Part shown: positions 8,061 to 16,962 of the stretch, piece after piece
Layout: the number at the start of each line of letters is the position of its first letter
How positions within the stretch are numbered: the first letter of the stretch is position 1
NCBI GenBank assembly: GCA_937127125.1
Contig: CAKZLO010000076.1
Location: 1 to 54,861 of the forward strand
Direction of reading: 5' to 3'
Length of the DNA stretch: 54,861 nucleotides
Source of the DNA: an uncultured Ardenticatenia bacterium
Lineage (GTDB): Bacteria > Chloroflexota > Anaerolineae > 4572-78 > NAK82
Notes under the pieces: generated by a model
The model's database searches: none
What the model was told of the DNA's origin: nothing
Seen by the model: the letters and a program-made list of their open reading frames with translations, nothing else
Position numbers and translations under genes: made by a program

Positions 8061-9065
8061 ATGACGAACCTGCGATTTGCTGTTCTGGGCACCGGTTTTT
8101 GGGCGAAGTTCCAGATCCCAGCCTGGCTTGAGCTTTCAGGTGTAGAGCTGGTAGCTCTGTACAATCGTACTCGCTCGAAAGCGGAGGAGCTGGCGCATCA
8201 GTACCGCATCCCGCGCGTTTATGGCGATCCCGAGAAGCTGTTCGAGAACGAGCGGCTGGACTTTGTGGACATCGTGACGCACGAGATAATGCATGCCCCG
8301 CTGACATATATGGCAGCGGAACGTCGCGTGCCAGTTATTTGTCAGAAGCCTATGGCTTCGGACTATCCGACATGCGTGCAGATGGTAGAAACGTGCCGCC
8401 GTGCTGGTATCCCTTTCATGATCCACGAGAATTTCCGTTGGCAGAGGCCGCTGCGTGCGGCTAAACGTGCCCTGACGGAAGGACGAGTTGGTCAGCCGTA
8501 TCGGGCGCGCATCCAGCTCGGTCATGGGACTCTGGAGCAAGTTCAGAATCAGCCCTATCTGAAAGAACTGGAGCACTGGGCACTCACCGATATGGGCAGT
8601 CACGTGCTAGATCTGGCACGCTTCTTGTTTGGCGAGCCGCAAAGCCTCTACTGCCAGATCTATAAAACCGGGAAGTGGGAGGGGGCAATTGGGGAGGATA
8701 TCGCCACAGTGGTGTTGCGTATTGGCCACGTCATCTGTGTGTGTGAGCTGGGCTGGGTGGACAACCCCATCCTTTTCATCGAGGGCACTCAAGGCACTCT
8801 CACGCTCACCTCTGATGATGTCTTAACACTGGACACAGAGCAGGGGACGTTCCGCGAGCGCATTTTCTACCCCTGGTATACTTGGGCTGATCCTCGCTAT
8901 GGTGCGTGTCATCCGAGCATCGTGGATTGCAATGCGCACCTGTTGCATGCGCTCCAGAGTGGCCAGCCGGCTGAAACCAGCGGTGAGGACAACCTGAAAA
9001 CAATGCGTTTGGTGTATACCTCCTACGAATCAGCGGAACGTAATGAGGTTATTCGTTTGGATTAG
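8061..9065 (+). CDS. Gfo/Idh/MocA-family NAD(P)-dependent oxidoreductase
   Basis: The 334-residue protein has the Rossmann fingerprint GTGFWA (10-15) and the catalytic-lysine motif in a variant form, CQKPMA (K96), where most members read EKP. The C-terminal half (about 120-330) is the alpha/beta dimerisation and substrate domain, containing TDMGSHVLDLARFLFG. Family members oxidise or reduce sugars, inositols and related polyols; the substrate cannot be told here. GGAGAAG lies about 7 nt before the ATG. It is 187 bp upstream of threonine aldolase and probably a separate unit. Confidence 0.88.
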   Translation: MTNLRFAVLGTGFWAKFQIPAWLELSGVELVALYNRTRSKAEELAHQYRIPRVYGDPEKLFENERLDFVDIVTHEIMHAPLTYMAAERRVPVICQKPMASDYPTCVQMVETCRRAGIPFMIHENFRWQRPLRAAKRALTEGRVGQPYRARIQLGHGTLEQVQNQPYLKELEHWALTDMGSHVLDLARFLFGEPQSLYCQIYKTGKWEGAIGEDIATVVLRIGHVICVCELGWVDNPILFIEGTQGTLTLTSDDVLTLDTEQGTFRERIFYPWYTWADPRYGACHPSIVDCNAHLLHALQSGQPAETSGEDNLKTMRLVYTSYESAERNEVIRLD

Positions 9066-9252
9066 GTAACGGCTGCGCTCAATCCCTTTAGTTGGGAACA
9101 TCACCCTTTTGTTTGGTGATGTTCCTGTCTTTGTGGACCAAAAAGTGGCCTAAGCGCCCCGTCTGGCATGTTGGCTTGCTTCAGGAGCCTGATGGAGTAT
9201 ACTTCCGTTCACGTGCCTAGGGCCCCACAGGCAGCTAGAAGTATAAGGAGAC

Positions 9253-10299
9253 ATGAGTATGCAGGTGGTCGATTTGCGCAGCGATACGGTCACGCTTCCC
9301 ACCCAGGCGATGCGACAGGCTATTGCCACGGCCGAGCTGGGAGATGATGTTTTCGGAGAGGATCCAACAGTCAATCGGCTGGAGGCAATGGCTGCGGAAC
9401 GTCTCGGCAAGGAGGCAGCCATGTTGGTAATGAGCGGCACCATGGCTAATCTGGTGTCCGTGTTGAGCCACTGCGGCCGTGGCGACGAGATCATTGTAGG
9501 TGACAAAGCACATATCTTTTTAGATGAGGCAGGTGGATGTTCCGCCTTGGGGGGTGTACATTCACACCAAGTGCCCAACCAGCCGGATGGCACATTATCG
9601 CTCTCGGACATCGAGACTGCGATACGCTCGGATGATATTCACTTTCCGCGCAGTAAGCTAATCTGTCTGGAGAATACCCAAAATATGTGCGGGGGTGTTT
9701 GCCTGACGCCTGCTTACATGCGTCAGGTTCGCCAGTTGGCAGACAAGTATGGGTTGGCGATCCATTTGGACGGTGCGCGAATCTTCAACGCAGCGGTGGC
9801 TTTGGGTGTAGATGTAAAAGAGCTGACACGTGATGCCGACAGTGTGAGTTTTTGCTTGTCCAAGGGGCTTGCAGCTCCAGTGGGCTCGTTGGTATGTGGC
9901 AGCCAGGATTTCATTAAAGCTGCCCGTCGTGTGCGTAAGATCGTTGGTGGAGGCACCCGCCAGGCAGGGATCATCGCTGCTGCTGGCATTGTTGCATTGG
10001 AGCAAATGGTGGATCGGCTTGCCGAAGACCATGCCAACGCGCGCATCCTGGCAGATGGGCTGGCGAATATGCCGGGGATTGCACTCGACCTCGCGCGTGT
10101 GCAGACAAACCTGGTGTACTTTGATGTCAGTGGGACGGCGTGGGAAGCAGCTGGGTTCTGCGAGCGCCTGGCTGCATTGGGGGTGCTTATGCTTCCCATT
10201 GACCGTCACACTGTACGTGCGGTAACCCATTATGGCATCGAGCGTCCTGATGTCGAGCGCGCGCTGAGCGCTGTTTCCCAGCTGTTGGCACATCACTAA
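9253..10299 (+). CDS. ltaE: low-specificity L-threonine aldolase
   Basis: This PLP enzyme cleaves threonine or allo-threonine to glycine and acetaldehyde. The 348-residue sequence opens with VDLRSDTVTLPTQAMRQAI, carries GDDVFGEDPTV (30-40) typical of the family, HLDGARIFNA for the cofactor ring, and SFCLSKGLAAPVGS with the Schiff-base lysine K204. TAAGGAG lies 4-5 nt before the ATG. The icd gene starts 43 bp after its stop, so the two may be cotranscribed. Confidence 0.93.
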   Translation: MSMQVVDLRSDTVTLPTQAMRQAIATAELGDDVFGEDPTVNRLEAMAAERLGKEAAMLVMSGTMANLVSVLSHCGRGDEIIVGDKAHIFLDEAGGCSALGGVHSHQVPNQPDGTLSLSDIETAIRSDDIHFPRSKLICLENTQNMCGGVCLTPAYMRQVRQLADKYGLAIHLDGARIFNAAVALGVDVKELTRDADSVSFCLSKGLAAPVGSLVCGSQDFIKAARRVRKIVGGGTRQAGIIAAAGIVALEQMVDRLAEDHANARILADGLANMPGIALDLARVQTNLVYFDVSGTAWEAAGFCERLAALGVLMLPIDRHTVRAVTHYGIERPDVERALSAVSQLLAHH

Positions 10300-10341
10300 A
10301 GACTCTATGGTCCATATGATTGAGAAAGGGTTGCTTTTCCT

Positions 10342-11586
10342 ATGGCGTTTGACAAGCTCGTGATCCCATCAGAAGGTCAACCGATTACTATCCGCGAGGG
10401 TGCGCTCCAGGTGCCTGATCATCCTATCATCCTTTTTATCGAGGGGGATGGAATTGGCCCGGACATCACTCGTGCCAGTATGCGGGTGTGGGATGCGGCG
10501 GTGCAGACGGCGTATGGTGGCCAGCGCAAAATCGCTTGGATGGAGGTCTTTGCAGGTGAGAAGGCCGCTGCACTCTATCACGGCGAATACCTTCCGGCCG
10601 AGACTTTGGATGCCCTGCGCGAATTCAAAGTGGGTATCAAGGGGCCACTGACCACGCCGGTGGGAGGTGGTCTCCGCAGTCTTAATGTTGCTCTTCGGCA
10701 GAAGCTCGATCTGTATGCGTGCGTGCGACCGGTGCGCTGGTATCGAGGGGTTCCCAGCCCGCTCAAGCATCCTGAGAAAGTGGACATGGTCATATTCCGC
10801 GAGAACACGGAAGATGTCTATGCTGGCATCGAATATATGGCGGGCACTCCTGAGGCGATCAAGCTGGAAAGGTTTCTTAAGGAAGAATTAGGAGCTCGTT
10901 TCTTCGAGAATTCCAGTATTGGGATCAAAGTGATGAGCGCCTTTGCCGCCAAGCGTCTGGTGCGCAAGGCAATCCACTATGCTCTGGAAGAGGGTCGTCG
11001 CAGCGTCACGCTGGTGCACAAGGGGAATATTCAGAAATTCACCGAAGGGGCTTTCCGCAATTGGGGGTATGAAGTTGCCCGTGACGAGTTTGGCGATGTA
11101 ACGCTGACTGAGGAGGAGCTGTGGGAGCAATATGGTGGCCAGCAGCCGGAGGGCAAAATTGTCATCAAGGATCGTATGGCCGATATTATGTTCCAGCAGG
11201 TGCTGTTGCGCCCAGATGAATACGATGTCATTGCTACCCCCAATCTGAACGGGGACTACTTAAGTGATGCCGTAGCCGCCGAGGTTGGGGGAGTGGGTAT
11301 CGCTCCTGGCGCCAACATTGGGGATGAGATAGCCCTTTTTGAAGCCACCCATGGTACCGCGCCCAAATATGCGAACCAAGACAAGGTGAACCCGGGTAGC
11401 CTTCTGTTCTCCGGGGTGATGTTGTTGCGCCATATTGGTTGGCGGGAGGCAGCGGACCGGATTGTGAAGGCTTATGAACGAACGGTCTCGCAGGGTATTG
11501 TGACGTACGATTTCGCGCGCCTTATGTCGGGTGCCCGAGAAGTCAGCACTTCCGAGTTCGCTTCTGCGCTTATCAGCAATCTGTAG
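10342..11586 (+). CDS. icd: isocitrate dehydrogenase (NADP-dependent)
   Basis: The 414-residue enzyme converts isocitrate to 2-oxoglutarate in the TCA cycle. It aligns with the E. coli-type homodimeric enzyme: [10 protein letters not shown] near the N terminus, RSLNVALRQ with substrate-binding and phosphorylatable S113, [28 protein letters not shown], and [16 protein letters not shown]. The Lys-Tyr pair in that last motif is the NADP-specific signature. Length is normal. The downstream consensus promoter at 11640 starts a separate tRNA unit. Confidence 0.96.
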   Translation: MAFDKLVIPSEGQPITIREGALQVPDHPIILFIEGDGIGPDITRASMRVWDAAVQTAYGGQRKIAWMEVFAGEKAAALYHGEYLPAETLDALREFKVGIKGPLTTPVGGGLRSLNVALRQKLDLYACVRPVRWYRGVPSPLKHPEKVDMVIFRENTEDVYAGIEYMAGTPEAIKLERFLKEELGARFFENSSIGIKVMSAFAAKRLVRKAIHYALEEGRRSVTLVHKGNIQKFTEGAFRNWGYEVARDEFGDVTLTEEELWEQYGGQQPEGKIVIKDRMADIMFQQVLLRPDEYDVIATPNLNGDYLSDAVAAEVGGVGIAPGANIGDEIALFEATHGTAPKYANQDKVNPGSLLFSGVMLLRHIGWREAADRIVKAYERTVSQGIVTYDFARLMSGAREVSTSEFASALISNL

Positions 11587-11639
11587 AGGGAGTTGTGGAA
11601 TCTGCTGTGCTCTCTTGCAGAATGTGCGGTGCGATATTT

Positions 11640-11668
11640 TTGACAACTCGAAATTGATGGTGTATAAT
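11640..11668 (+). promoter_or_regulatory. consensus promoter of the tRNA-Leu/tRNA-fMet unit
   Basis: TTGACA (11640-11645), a 17-bp spacer and TATAAT (11663-11668) match the sigma70 consensus exactly. Transcription would start about 18 nt before tRNA-Leu. Confidence 0.88.
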
Positions 11669-11692
11669 AGCTGGACGAAACTAAGAGGACGA

Positions 11693-11776
11693 GCCGAGGT
11701 GGCGGAACAGGCAGACGCGCTGCGTTCAGGGCGCAGTGGGCATTGGCTCGTGTGGGTTCAAATCCCACCCTCGGCA
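11693..11776 (+). tRNA. tRNA-Leu (anticodon CAG)
   Basis: Acceptor GCCGAGG/CCTCGGC, anticodon stem CTGCG/CGCAG around TTCAGGG (anticodon CAG), a long variable arm (class II tRNA) and T stem GTGGG/CCCAC are present. Discriminator A at 11776 is typical of leucine tRNAs. CCA is not encoded. Confidence 0.94.
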
Positions 11777-11784
11777 TCCAGCAA

Positions 11785-11856
11785 TGCGGGGTGGAGCAGT
11801 GGTAGCTCGCCAGGCTCATAACCTGGAGGTCGCAGGTTCGAATCCTGCCCCCGCTA
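11785..11856 (+). tRNA. initiator tRNA-fMet (anticodon CAT)
   Basis: The cloverleaf has a mismatch at the acceptor end (T1 with T72), the A11-T24 pair in the D stem and anticodon CAT in loop CTCATAA. These mark it as an initiator rather than an elongator. The anticodon stem CCAGG/CCTGG gives A-U, G-C, G-C at the three positions that are usually three G-C pairs. CCA is not encoded. It lies 8 bp after tRNA-Leu. Confidence 0.9.
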
Positions 11857-11878
11857 CTTGGCTATTCAGGGCATAGAT

Positions 11879-11920
11879 GAGCCATCACGCTTTCAGAGAC
11901 GTGGTGGCTTCTTGCTTTTA
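11879..11920 (+). terminator. rho-independent terminator after tRNA-fMet
   Basis: GCCATCACG (11881-11889) pairs with CGTGGTGGC (11900-11908) around a 10-nt loop and is followed by TTCTTGCTTTTAT. Confidence 0.75.
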
Positions 11921-12016
11921 TCCACGATTCTAAACGCAGCTGAATAAAGAGCAAGGTTGACTTGTCATAACTAAGCCGGCCTACATGTACTTCTACATCG
12001 CAGCTGGCTTGCCGGC

Positions 12017-13180
12017 CTATGGGGTTGGTGTGGCGATGGGGCTGGTCATACCCCTTGTCTGGCGTTCTTGCTCGGGTGTGCGTGCGGGCAACGCGCCAGC
12101 TTCAACCCAGCGCACGATGACCTCTAGCTTCTTAGGATCCAGTGGTCGCGTGGGTGGCATTGGCCCGCCGGCCTCTATCTCCTCCCGATAAAGCATACGT
12201 ACGAGGTTGCAGCTCAAATCGCCACCTATCACGTTGGGTGCGTGGTCGCCTGTGGTCATCACGCTCTCGTAGTCAGTCATCACATAGTTATTCTTGGCCT
12301 TGCCCGGCCGGTGACATGCTATGCAAAAGCGGTTGAAAATTGGCCGCACATGTGTTTCATAGTCAGGGATTTCCCCTTCGGCAAGTGCAGGTATTGTGTC
12401 AGGTGGTTTTTCTACCACAATGCGATCATCCCAGCTGCGTATGAAGGTCACGATCGCATCTATTTGCTGTCGGGTTAGCTCACCGCCATTGGCCATCCCA
12501 AACGGGGGCATACCCAAATCGGGCTGTCCATACTCTATTATGTTGTAGATAGTCTCGTCGGTGCGAGTGTAGAGAAAATCACGGCTATTGATGGGATCCA
12601 ACACCCGTCCTTCGAGGCCTTCTACACCCTTCACTTCGCCACCTTCACCTTCTGGTTGATGGCACTCGGCACATACGGTGGCATAGAGCTCTTCGCCGGC
12701 GGTCAAGCGTTCTTCATAGGTGGTACCGAACGTTTCTGGTTGGGGAGGCGTGGTGACAGCAGCGCGAATGGTCAATCCGAGCATAGCCAGTACTACTGCG
12801 GACATGATCCCACTGGCCAGCGGACGGCGCAATGGATGACGCGTTGGCCTGCGATCAAAGAATGGCAGTAAGAAGAGTGCAATAACAGCCGCTGCAGGGA
12901 TGACGAAGGTGCCGATGAACTCGATCTCCCCCGGAAAGAACTTGAGCATCTCAAAAAGGAAAAGGAAGTACCATTCCGGACGTGGCACATAACTGGTGTC
13001 AAAGGGATCAGCAGGGGGTTCCGAGGGCACTCCCACCATAGCGGCCAGTCCGATCAGGAGACAGAAAATGCCAAATGCCACTACAACATCTTTGAAGATA
13101 ATGTCGGGGAAGAACAGCACACCCCGTTCCTTCTCTTCCCGATAGCGCCTCAGGATGTGTTGCTTGTCAATATCCTCCAC
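12017..13180 (-). CDS. cytochrome b C-terminal (subunit IV-like) fused to two c-type heme domains
   Basis: The 387-residue protein is the third gene of a Rieske/cytochrome b operon. Residues 1-145 carry three or four membrane helices and the quinol-site motif PEWY (68-71), matching the C-terminal half of cytochrome b (petD-like). The rest is outside the membrane and holds two heme c sites, CAECH (C170, C173, H174) and CIACH (C286, C289, H290). GMPPFG and GGPMPPT supply candidate methionine ligands. A Pro/Thr-rich end closes it. The arrangement suggests that quinol electrons pass from the Rieske protein to the tethered cytochrome c domains. The start is GTG with AGAGGA upstream. A start inside the reading frame is unlikely because the first residues align with the subunit IV N terminus. 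Confidence 0.9.
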   Translation of the reverse strand: MEDIDKQHILRRYREEKERGVLFFPDIIFKDVVVAFGIFCLLIGLAAMVGVPSEPPADPFDTSYVPRPEWYFLFLFEMLKFFPGEIEFIGTFVIPAAAVIALFLLPFFDRRPTRHPLRRPLASGIMSAVVLAMLGLTIRAAVTTPPQPETFGTTYEERLTAGEELYATVCAECHQPEGEGGEVKGVEGLEGRVLDPINSRDFLYTRTDETIYNIIEYGQPDLGMPPFGMANGGELTRQQIDAIVTFIRSWDDRIVVEKPPDTIPALAEGEIPDYETHVRPIFNRFCIACHRPGKAKNNYVMTDYESVMTTGDHAPNVIGGDLSCNLVRMLYREEIEAGGPMPPTRPLDPKKLEVIVRWVEAGALPARTPEQERQTRGMTSPIATPTP

Positions 13181-13230
13181 AGCGGTTTCCTCTTCGCTGG
13201 CTCAGCTCGGTGGACCTTTAGGGGTGCATG

Positions 13231-13890
13231 TTACTCGTCTCGCCGCGGGATGTAACTGATGCCATTGCGGATCACCAGGTACAGGTGGATGCCTATCGTG
13301 CCAAACAGGATAGCAGGCAACACCCAGATGTGGGCACTGAAAAAACGAGTCAGGGTGAGGAACGTGAGATCAGTTCCCCCTCGTAGCACACGGAGCAAGA
13401 AATCTCCCACCAGTGGCACAGTGCTGACAAGGCTGGTACCTACCGCTGTTGCCCAATAGGCGCGTTGATTCCAAGGGAGCAGATAACCGGTGAAACCGAG
13501 GCCAAGTGTGACTAGCAGCAATACGACCCCGGTTACCCACGTCACCTCGCGCGGGTACTTGTAGGCGCCATAGTAAAACACGCGCAGCATATGTAGGAAT
13601 ACGGTGAGCACCATTAGCGTTGCGCCCCAATGGTGGATGCCTCGGATCAACCACCCGAATGCCACTTCGTTCATAATGTATTGAATGCTGTTGTAAGCAT
13701 CTTCGGGAGTAGGCACATAATACATAGTGAGAAAGATACCCGTCACAGTTTGCATAAGGGCAAGGAAAAGCGAAGCACTGCCCAGTGTATACCACCAGTT
13801 AACGCGAGGCACTTTGCGTTCAAAGACCACACGCCAGGCGGTCAGCAGACCGGTTCGCTCGTCGAGCCAGTTGATAAGTTCTCTCTGCAC
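13231..13890 (-). CDS. petB: cytochrome b N-terminal subunit (b6-like)
   Basis: The 219-residue membrane protein carries the four-helix core of cytochrome b with the two b-heme histidine pairs: IHHWGATLMV plus FLHMLRVFYYGAYKYPRE, and FFSAHIWVLP plus GIHLYLVIRNG. It oxidises quinol within a bc-type complex. The start is GTG at 13890, immediately after the Rieske stop codon and served by GGAGAAGTAAG that overlaps the Rieske gene end. Translational coupling is therefore likely. The partner subunit IV follows 50 bp downstream. Confidence 0.93.
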   Translation of the reverse strand: MQRELINWLDERTGLLTAWRVVFERKVPRVNWWYTLGSASLFLALMQTVTGIFLTMYYVPTPEDAYNSIQYIMNEVAFGWLIRGIHHWGATLMVLTVFLHMLRVFYYGAYKYPREVTWVTGVVLLLVTLGLGFTGYLLPWNQRAYWATAVGTSLVSTVPLVGDFLLRVLRGGTDLTFLTLTRFFSAHIWVLPAILFGTIGIHLYLVIRNGISYIPRRDE

Positions 13891-13891
13891 C

Positions 13892-14386
13892 TTACTTCTC
13901 CACGTAGATGAACAGCTGATCGTTCTCTACCTTAGTGGTGAAGCGATCAAGAGGACGCGGCGGAGGACCACTGAGCACAGTGCCATCACGGGCGAACACA
14001 CCATCGTGACAGGGGCAGACAAAAGTCCCTTGCTCAGGCAGCCAGCGCACTTTGCAACTGAGATGGGTACAAACATCCGAGAAAACTGTGATGTCACTGC
14101 CACTATTCAGAATCACGTAAACGGTCCGGGTTGTTCGCGTGCGCTTCCAACCTGTCTGTTGGAGGATCGAGAAAGTACAAGGTGTCGGGACCCCCGGCTG
14201 CAATGCCGATAACGGTGCAAGGGGCACCCAGCCAACAACACTCCTCGCGCGCAGGGCTGGCGCTATCAGATAGCCGATAATGGGTATTCCAACCAGAATG
14301 GCGATAAGTGCTCCCAGCGCACCTGCTACGCCTGCTACGAACTCACGTCGCCCGATGTAATAGTCCGATCGCCTGTCCATTATCAC
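13892..14386 (-). CDS. Rieske 2Fe-2S protein
   Basis: The first gene of the bc-complex operon encodes the Rieske subunit, which takes electrons from quinol. After a short N-terminal stretch with RRSDYYIGRREF there is one membrane helix, a Tat-type anchor. The soluble domain carries the two cluster loops CTHLSC and CPCHDGVF. I place the start at GTG 14386, preceded by GGAAG at 8 nt. ATG at 14380 and GTG at 14401 are alternatives. Transcription is set by the extended -10 promoter at 14431-14459. Confidence 0.92.
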   Translation of the reverse strand: MIMDRRSDYYIGRREFVAGVAGALGALIAILVGIPIIGYLIAPALRARSVVGWVPLAPLSALQPGVPTPCTFSILQQTGWKRTRTTRTVYVILNSGSDITVFSDVCTHLSCKVRWLPEQGTFVCPCHDGVFARDGTVLSGPPPRPLDRFTTKVENDQLFIYVEK

Positions 14387-14430
14387 GTGCCGAGCTTCCA
14401 CGCGACGAGAGAGACGCCAATGTGCCCAAG

Positions 14431-14459
14431 ATTATAGCATAGGCGTCGTAAGCATCAAA
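14431..14459 (-). promoter_or_regulatory. promoter of the Rieske/cytochrome b operon
   Basis: On the minus strand TTTGAT (14459-14454), a 17-bp spacer and TATAAT (14436-14431) preceded by TGC form an extended -10 promoter. It drives the three bc-complex genes to the left. Confidence 0.65.
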
Positions 14460-14629
14460 GTATTTGTTGGGGGAAGGCGCTTTGAGTGTAGACGGTAGCT
14501 TGCGCCAGGCCGAACAGGTTCGTATTATGAGAAGAGTTGTAACCATTGTGTCTATATCAATGGGTTAGCTAATGTGCAAATCTTGAGGGCAACCGATAAT
14601 TAATTAGCCATAAACGTTGGGGAGGCTGT

Positions 14630-15058
14630 ATGTCAGAGAGGATCATTTTGCGTCAGAAAAGTAACTTCGATACCGAGCTGTGGGCCACAGATCCTGAGGA
14701 TGTGCACTCTCAGGAACTCAGACCTGTGGAGCACGTTTTCGCGTTGAGTCCATATGGGATGCTGTTGGCTAGTCTGGCCGGTTGTACTGCTGTTCTCCTT
14801 ACTACGTATGCGCGCAATCATCAGATTGGGCTGGAGGAGGTGGAACTGCGTCTCCGGTTTGATCGCAGTTTTGCCGAGGACTGTGAGCATTGCGAAGAAA
14901 TCGGTGAGCTGAAAGAGATCATCGCTGAGGAGATCGTCTTCAAGGGCGATCTGACCCCAGAACAACGCAAGAAGCTGCTGGCCATCTCGCGTCATTGCCC
15001 TATTCATCGCATGGTGAGCGAAGGCATTGAAGTGCATTCGCGCGTCGTGGATATGTGA
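14630..15058 (+). CDS. OsmC/Ohr-family protein
   Basis: The 142-residue protein has the OsmC fold pattern with its two redox cysteines in LAGCTAVLL and SRHCPIHR. Family members reduce organic hydroperoxides. The sequence is closer to the general OsmC/YhfA group than to Ohr itself, so the peroxide substrate is uncertain. It is cytoplasmic and is transcribed away from the Rieske operon. With the peroxiredoxin and MsrB it makes a third oxidative-damage gene in the first 15 kb. Confidence 0.88.
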   Translation: MSERIILRQKSNFDTELWATDPEDVHSQELRPVEHVFALSPYGMLLASLAGCTAVLLTTYARNHQIGLEEVELRLRFDRSFAEDCEHCEEIGELKEIIAEEIVFKGDLTPEQRKKLLAISRHCPIHRMVSEGIEVHSRVVDM

Positions 15059-15070
15059 GTGGGCTGGTCA

Positions 15071-15184
15071 ACGAGCAATCCTATGCGGATCGTGGCTCGG
15101 GTAAAGATCACAAATCCGGGAGGACATAACCTCTCAAGTACAGTCAGTCCGCAGGGAGCTTAACGCCCCACCGAGATTGCTCGT
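15071..15184. other. structured inverted-repeat region between convergent genes
   Basis: ACGAGCAATC (15071-15080) and GATTGCTCGT (15175-15184) are perfect 10-bp complements. Nested within are TGCGGA (15084-15089) with TCCGCA (15148-15153) and a short GGAGG..CCTC hairpin near 15119-15132. No T run follows on either strand. It may be a small RNA, a 3'-UTR structure or a bidirectional processing site. Confidence 0.4.
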
Positions 15185-15201
15185 AGAGATGGCACCGCCG
15201 T

Positions 15202-15579
15202 TCAGTCGCTCGCGTGCCCTGGGACAATGCAAAGAAATCCCAGCGCTTCCTCGCCTAGCGGCGTGAACTGGTGCCATTCGTTGCCCGGTATATAGACCAC
15301 ATCTCCGGGTTTCACTTCGGCTATTTCATCTCCTAAGCGCACCTGTGCACGCCCATGCAGAATGTACACGCCGTGCTCATGTGCATGCTCCTCGAGTCTC
15401 GAGTGACCACCCGCTGGAATGCGAAAATAGCGCAAACGAAAGTTGTTGCATCCTTCATTGGGCCCCAAGAGCACGTGCTTGCTCCCACCCTTCATATCGC
15501 CAGTCTCGTAGCGTTTTGCTGGAACGCCTTCCCACTCATATTCACCACCCTTGTCAACGAACCGGTGTATCATCCCCAT
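15202..15579 (-). CDS. cupin-domain protein
   Basis: The 125-residue protein is a single cupin barrel. Motif 1 is EEHAHEHGVYILHGRAQVRL with metal-binding histidines and glutamate, and motif 2 is PGDVVYIPGNEWHQF. Small cupins of this kind bind a metal ion and act as isomerases, dioxygenases or sensors; the role is unknown. The start at ATG 15579 is chosen because GAGGAGA lies about 9 nt upstream. The longer frame would begin at the GTG that forms part of that binding site. Confidence 0.83.
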   Translation of the reverse strand: MGMIHRFVDKGGEYEWEGVPAKRYETGDMKGGSKHVLLGPNEGCNNFRLRYFRIPAGGHSRLEEHAHEHGVYILHGRAQVRLGDEIAEVKPGDVVYIPGNEWHQFTPLGEEALGFLCIVPGHASD

Positions 15580-15696
15580 TTGCGTTTTTCTCCTCACTAT
15601 GAAGTGAATCTTCTCTCTAATGAGCAGCTACTTCAGATCTCTTGATTGGCCATGACGCTTTGATCTACAGAGAACACCCGGCTTCTCTTCGGCGCG

Positions 15697-16911
15697 CTAC
15701 GATTGTTTGTCATCCACACTGGTGGGCAGGAGAGATCGCCTCAGTTCGGTGTATGCGTTTACCATTGCGGCAACCACATCTTCCTCTGTCTCTGAAAGCT
15801 GACATATCTCACGCAATGTGGCGTCGATGCCGTGTTGAGCGAGGCGCTCTTGTATCGCAACGGCGCCAGCGTCACAAGGATTGCGATACAAGAAAGCGGC
15901 GGCTGTGGCTCGGATCAGGTGTGGAGTCCGGATTGAGTGTTTTCGAGCTAACAAAATCGGTCCGACCAACCGGTCGTCCCGACGCAGTTTGCGTAACGGA
16001 TCAGCCCCTTGGCGACTCACACGGTCGCGCAATGTTGCATTGTCGGTCTGGCGCACTACCCCATCGTTCCAGCGTGCCATCTCGTCAGGGGGGAAGTGAT
16101 ATTCTGCCTGCAACGCCCGACTTGCCTCGTCAAGAGCTCCCAGAGCTTCGACTCGCACTCTTGGGTCGGCTAGGCAGTCCACGATCAGCTCGTGACCACG
16201 CAGCGTACCCCAATAGGCTAGCGCGGCGTGGAATGTATTATAGGTGTAGAGCTTGCGCGTCTCCTCCGCGCGCATGTTATCGACGAGCCTTAAACCGGGG
16301 ATGGGGGGTATTTCGCCCTTGAAACCATGGCGGTCAACGGGAAACTCAGCATAACCATTGGTCCACACCAATAGCGGATCGCGTGCGAGCTCCTCGACAG
16401 GCGGTTCGGCGACCATGCGGATCACCAGACTCTCGACGATCCCAACTTGTTGCTCAAGGTAATCTCGAAGGTCAGGCGGTGCAGCTGTACATAGAGAAGC
16501 TCTGAATTCCAGTGCGGCGTGTGCCAGATTAGTGCACAGAATAATGTCAAGAGGAGATTGAGGACGCAAAGTTCGACGCTGCTGTAGGCCAGCGACCATT
16601 TGCGTAGCCACGGTGGCAAAATCGCGTGGAAACACAGCCAGAGCTACCAGATCTGTTTCCACTAACGCCCGGGCAACTTTCTCCACCTGTGTGGTCGCGA
16701 GAGCCTCATAACCTTGCACGGTCAGGTCGTCACGCTTCGCAGTCCCTTCCGCCCTTACCACTGTGTAACGACCTGCCTGTCTTAATTGAGCTATCAGCTC
16801 CTGTGAAACATCAACAAAGACGATGTGATAACCGGCTTCTTGAAAGAGATCAGCTAGAAAGCCTCGCCCGATACGGCCGGCTCCCCAAATGACAACGCGT
16901 TTGGCATTCAT
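15697..16911 (-). CDS. mtlD: mannitol dehydrogenase family protein, mannitol-1-phosphate 5-dehydrogenase-like
   Basis: The 404-residue protein starts MNAKRVVIWGAGRIGRGFLA, with the GAGRIGRGF nucleotide fingerprint typical of mannitol-1-phosphate dehydrogenases. It continues with the conserved KLYTYNTFHA region (catalytic lysine) and a helical C-terminal domain. It would interconvert mannitol-1-phosphate and fructose-6-phosphate with NAD. The start at ATG 16911 is supported by GAGG 9 nt upstream; a frame opening 7 codons earlier overlaps that site. No mannitol transporter gene is near. A terminator-like hairpin reading toward this gene lies 52 bp upstream (16963-16989). Confidence 0.85.
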   Translation of the reverse strand: MNAKRVVIWGAGRIGRGFLADLFQEAGYHIVFVDVSQELIAQLRQAGRYTVVRAEGTAKRDDLTVQGYEALATTQVEKVARALVETDLVALAVFPRDFATVATQMVAGLQQRRTLRPQSPLDIILCTNLAHAALEFRASLCTAAPPDLRDYLEQQVGIVESLVIRMVAEPPVEELARDPLLVWTNGYAEFPVDRHGFKGEIPPIPGLRLVDNMRAEETRKLYTYNTFHAALAYWGTLRGHELIVDCLADPRVRVEALGALDEASRALQAEYHFPPDEMARWNDGVVRQTDNATLRDRVSRQGADPLRKLRRDDRLVGPILLARKHSIRTPHLIRATAAAFLYRNPCDAGAVAIQERLAQHGIDATLREICQLSETEEDVVAAMVNAYTELRRSLLPTSVDDKQS

Positions 16912-16962
16912 CCTGCAAGCCTCGTGAGGCAATGGTAGTCGGAATAGGCGGAGATGTCAATC

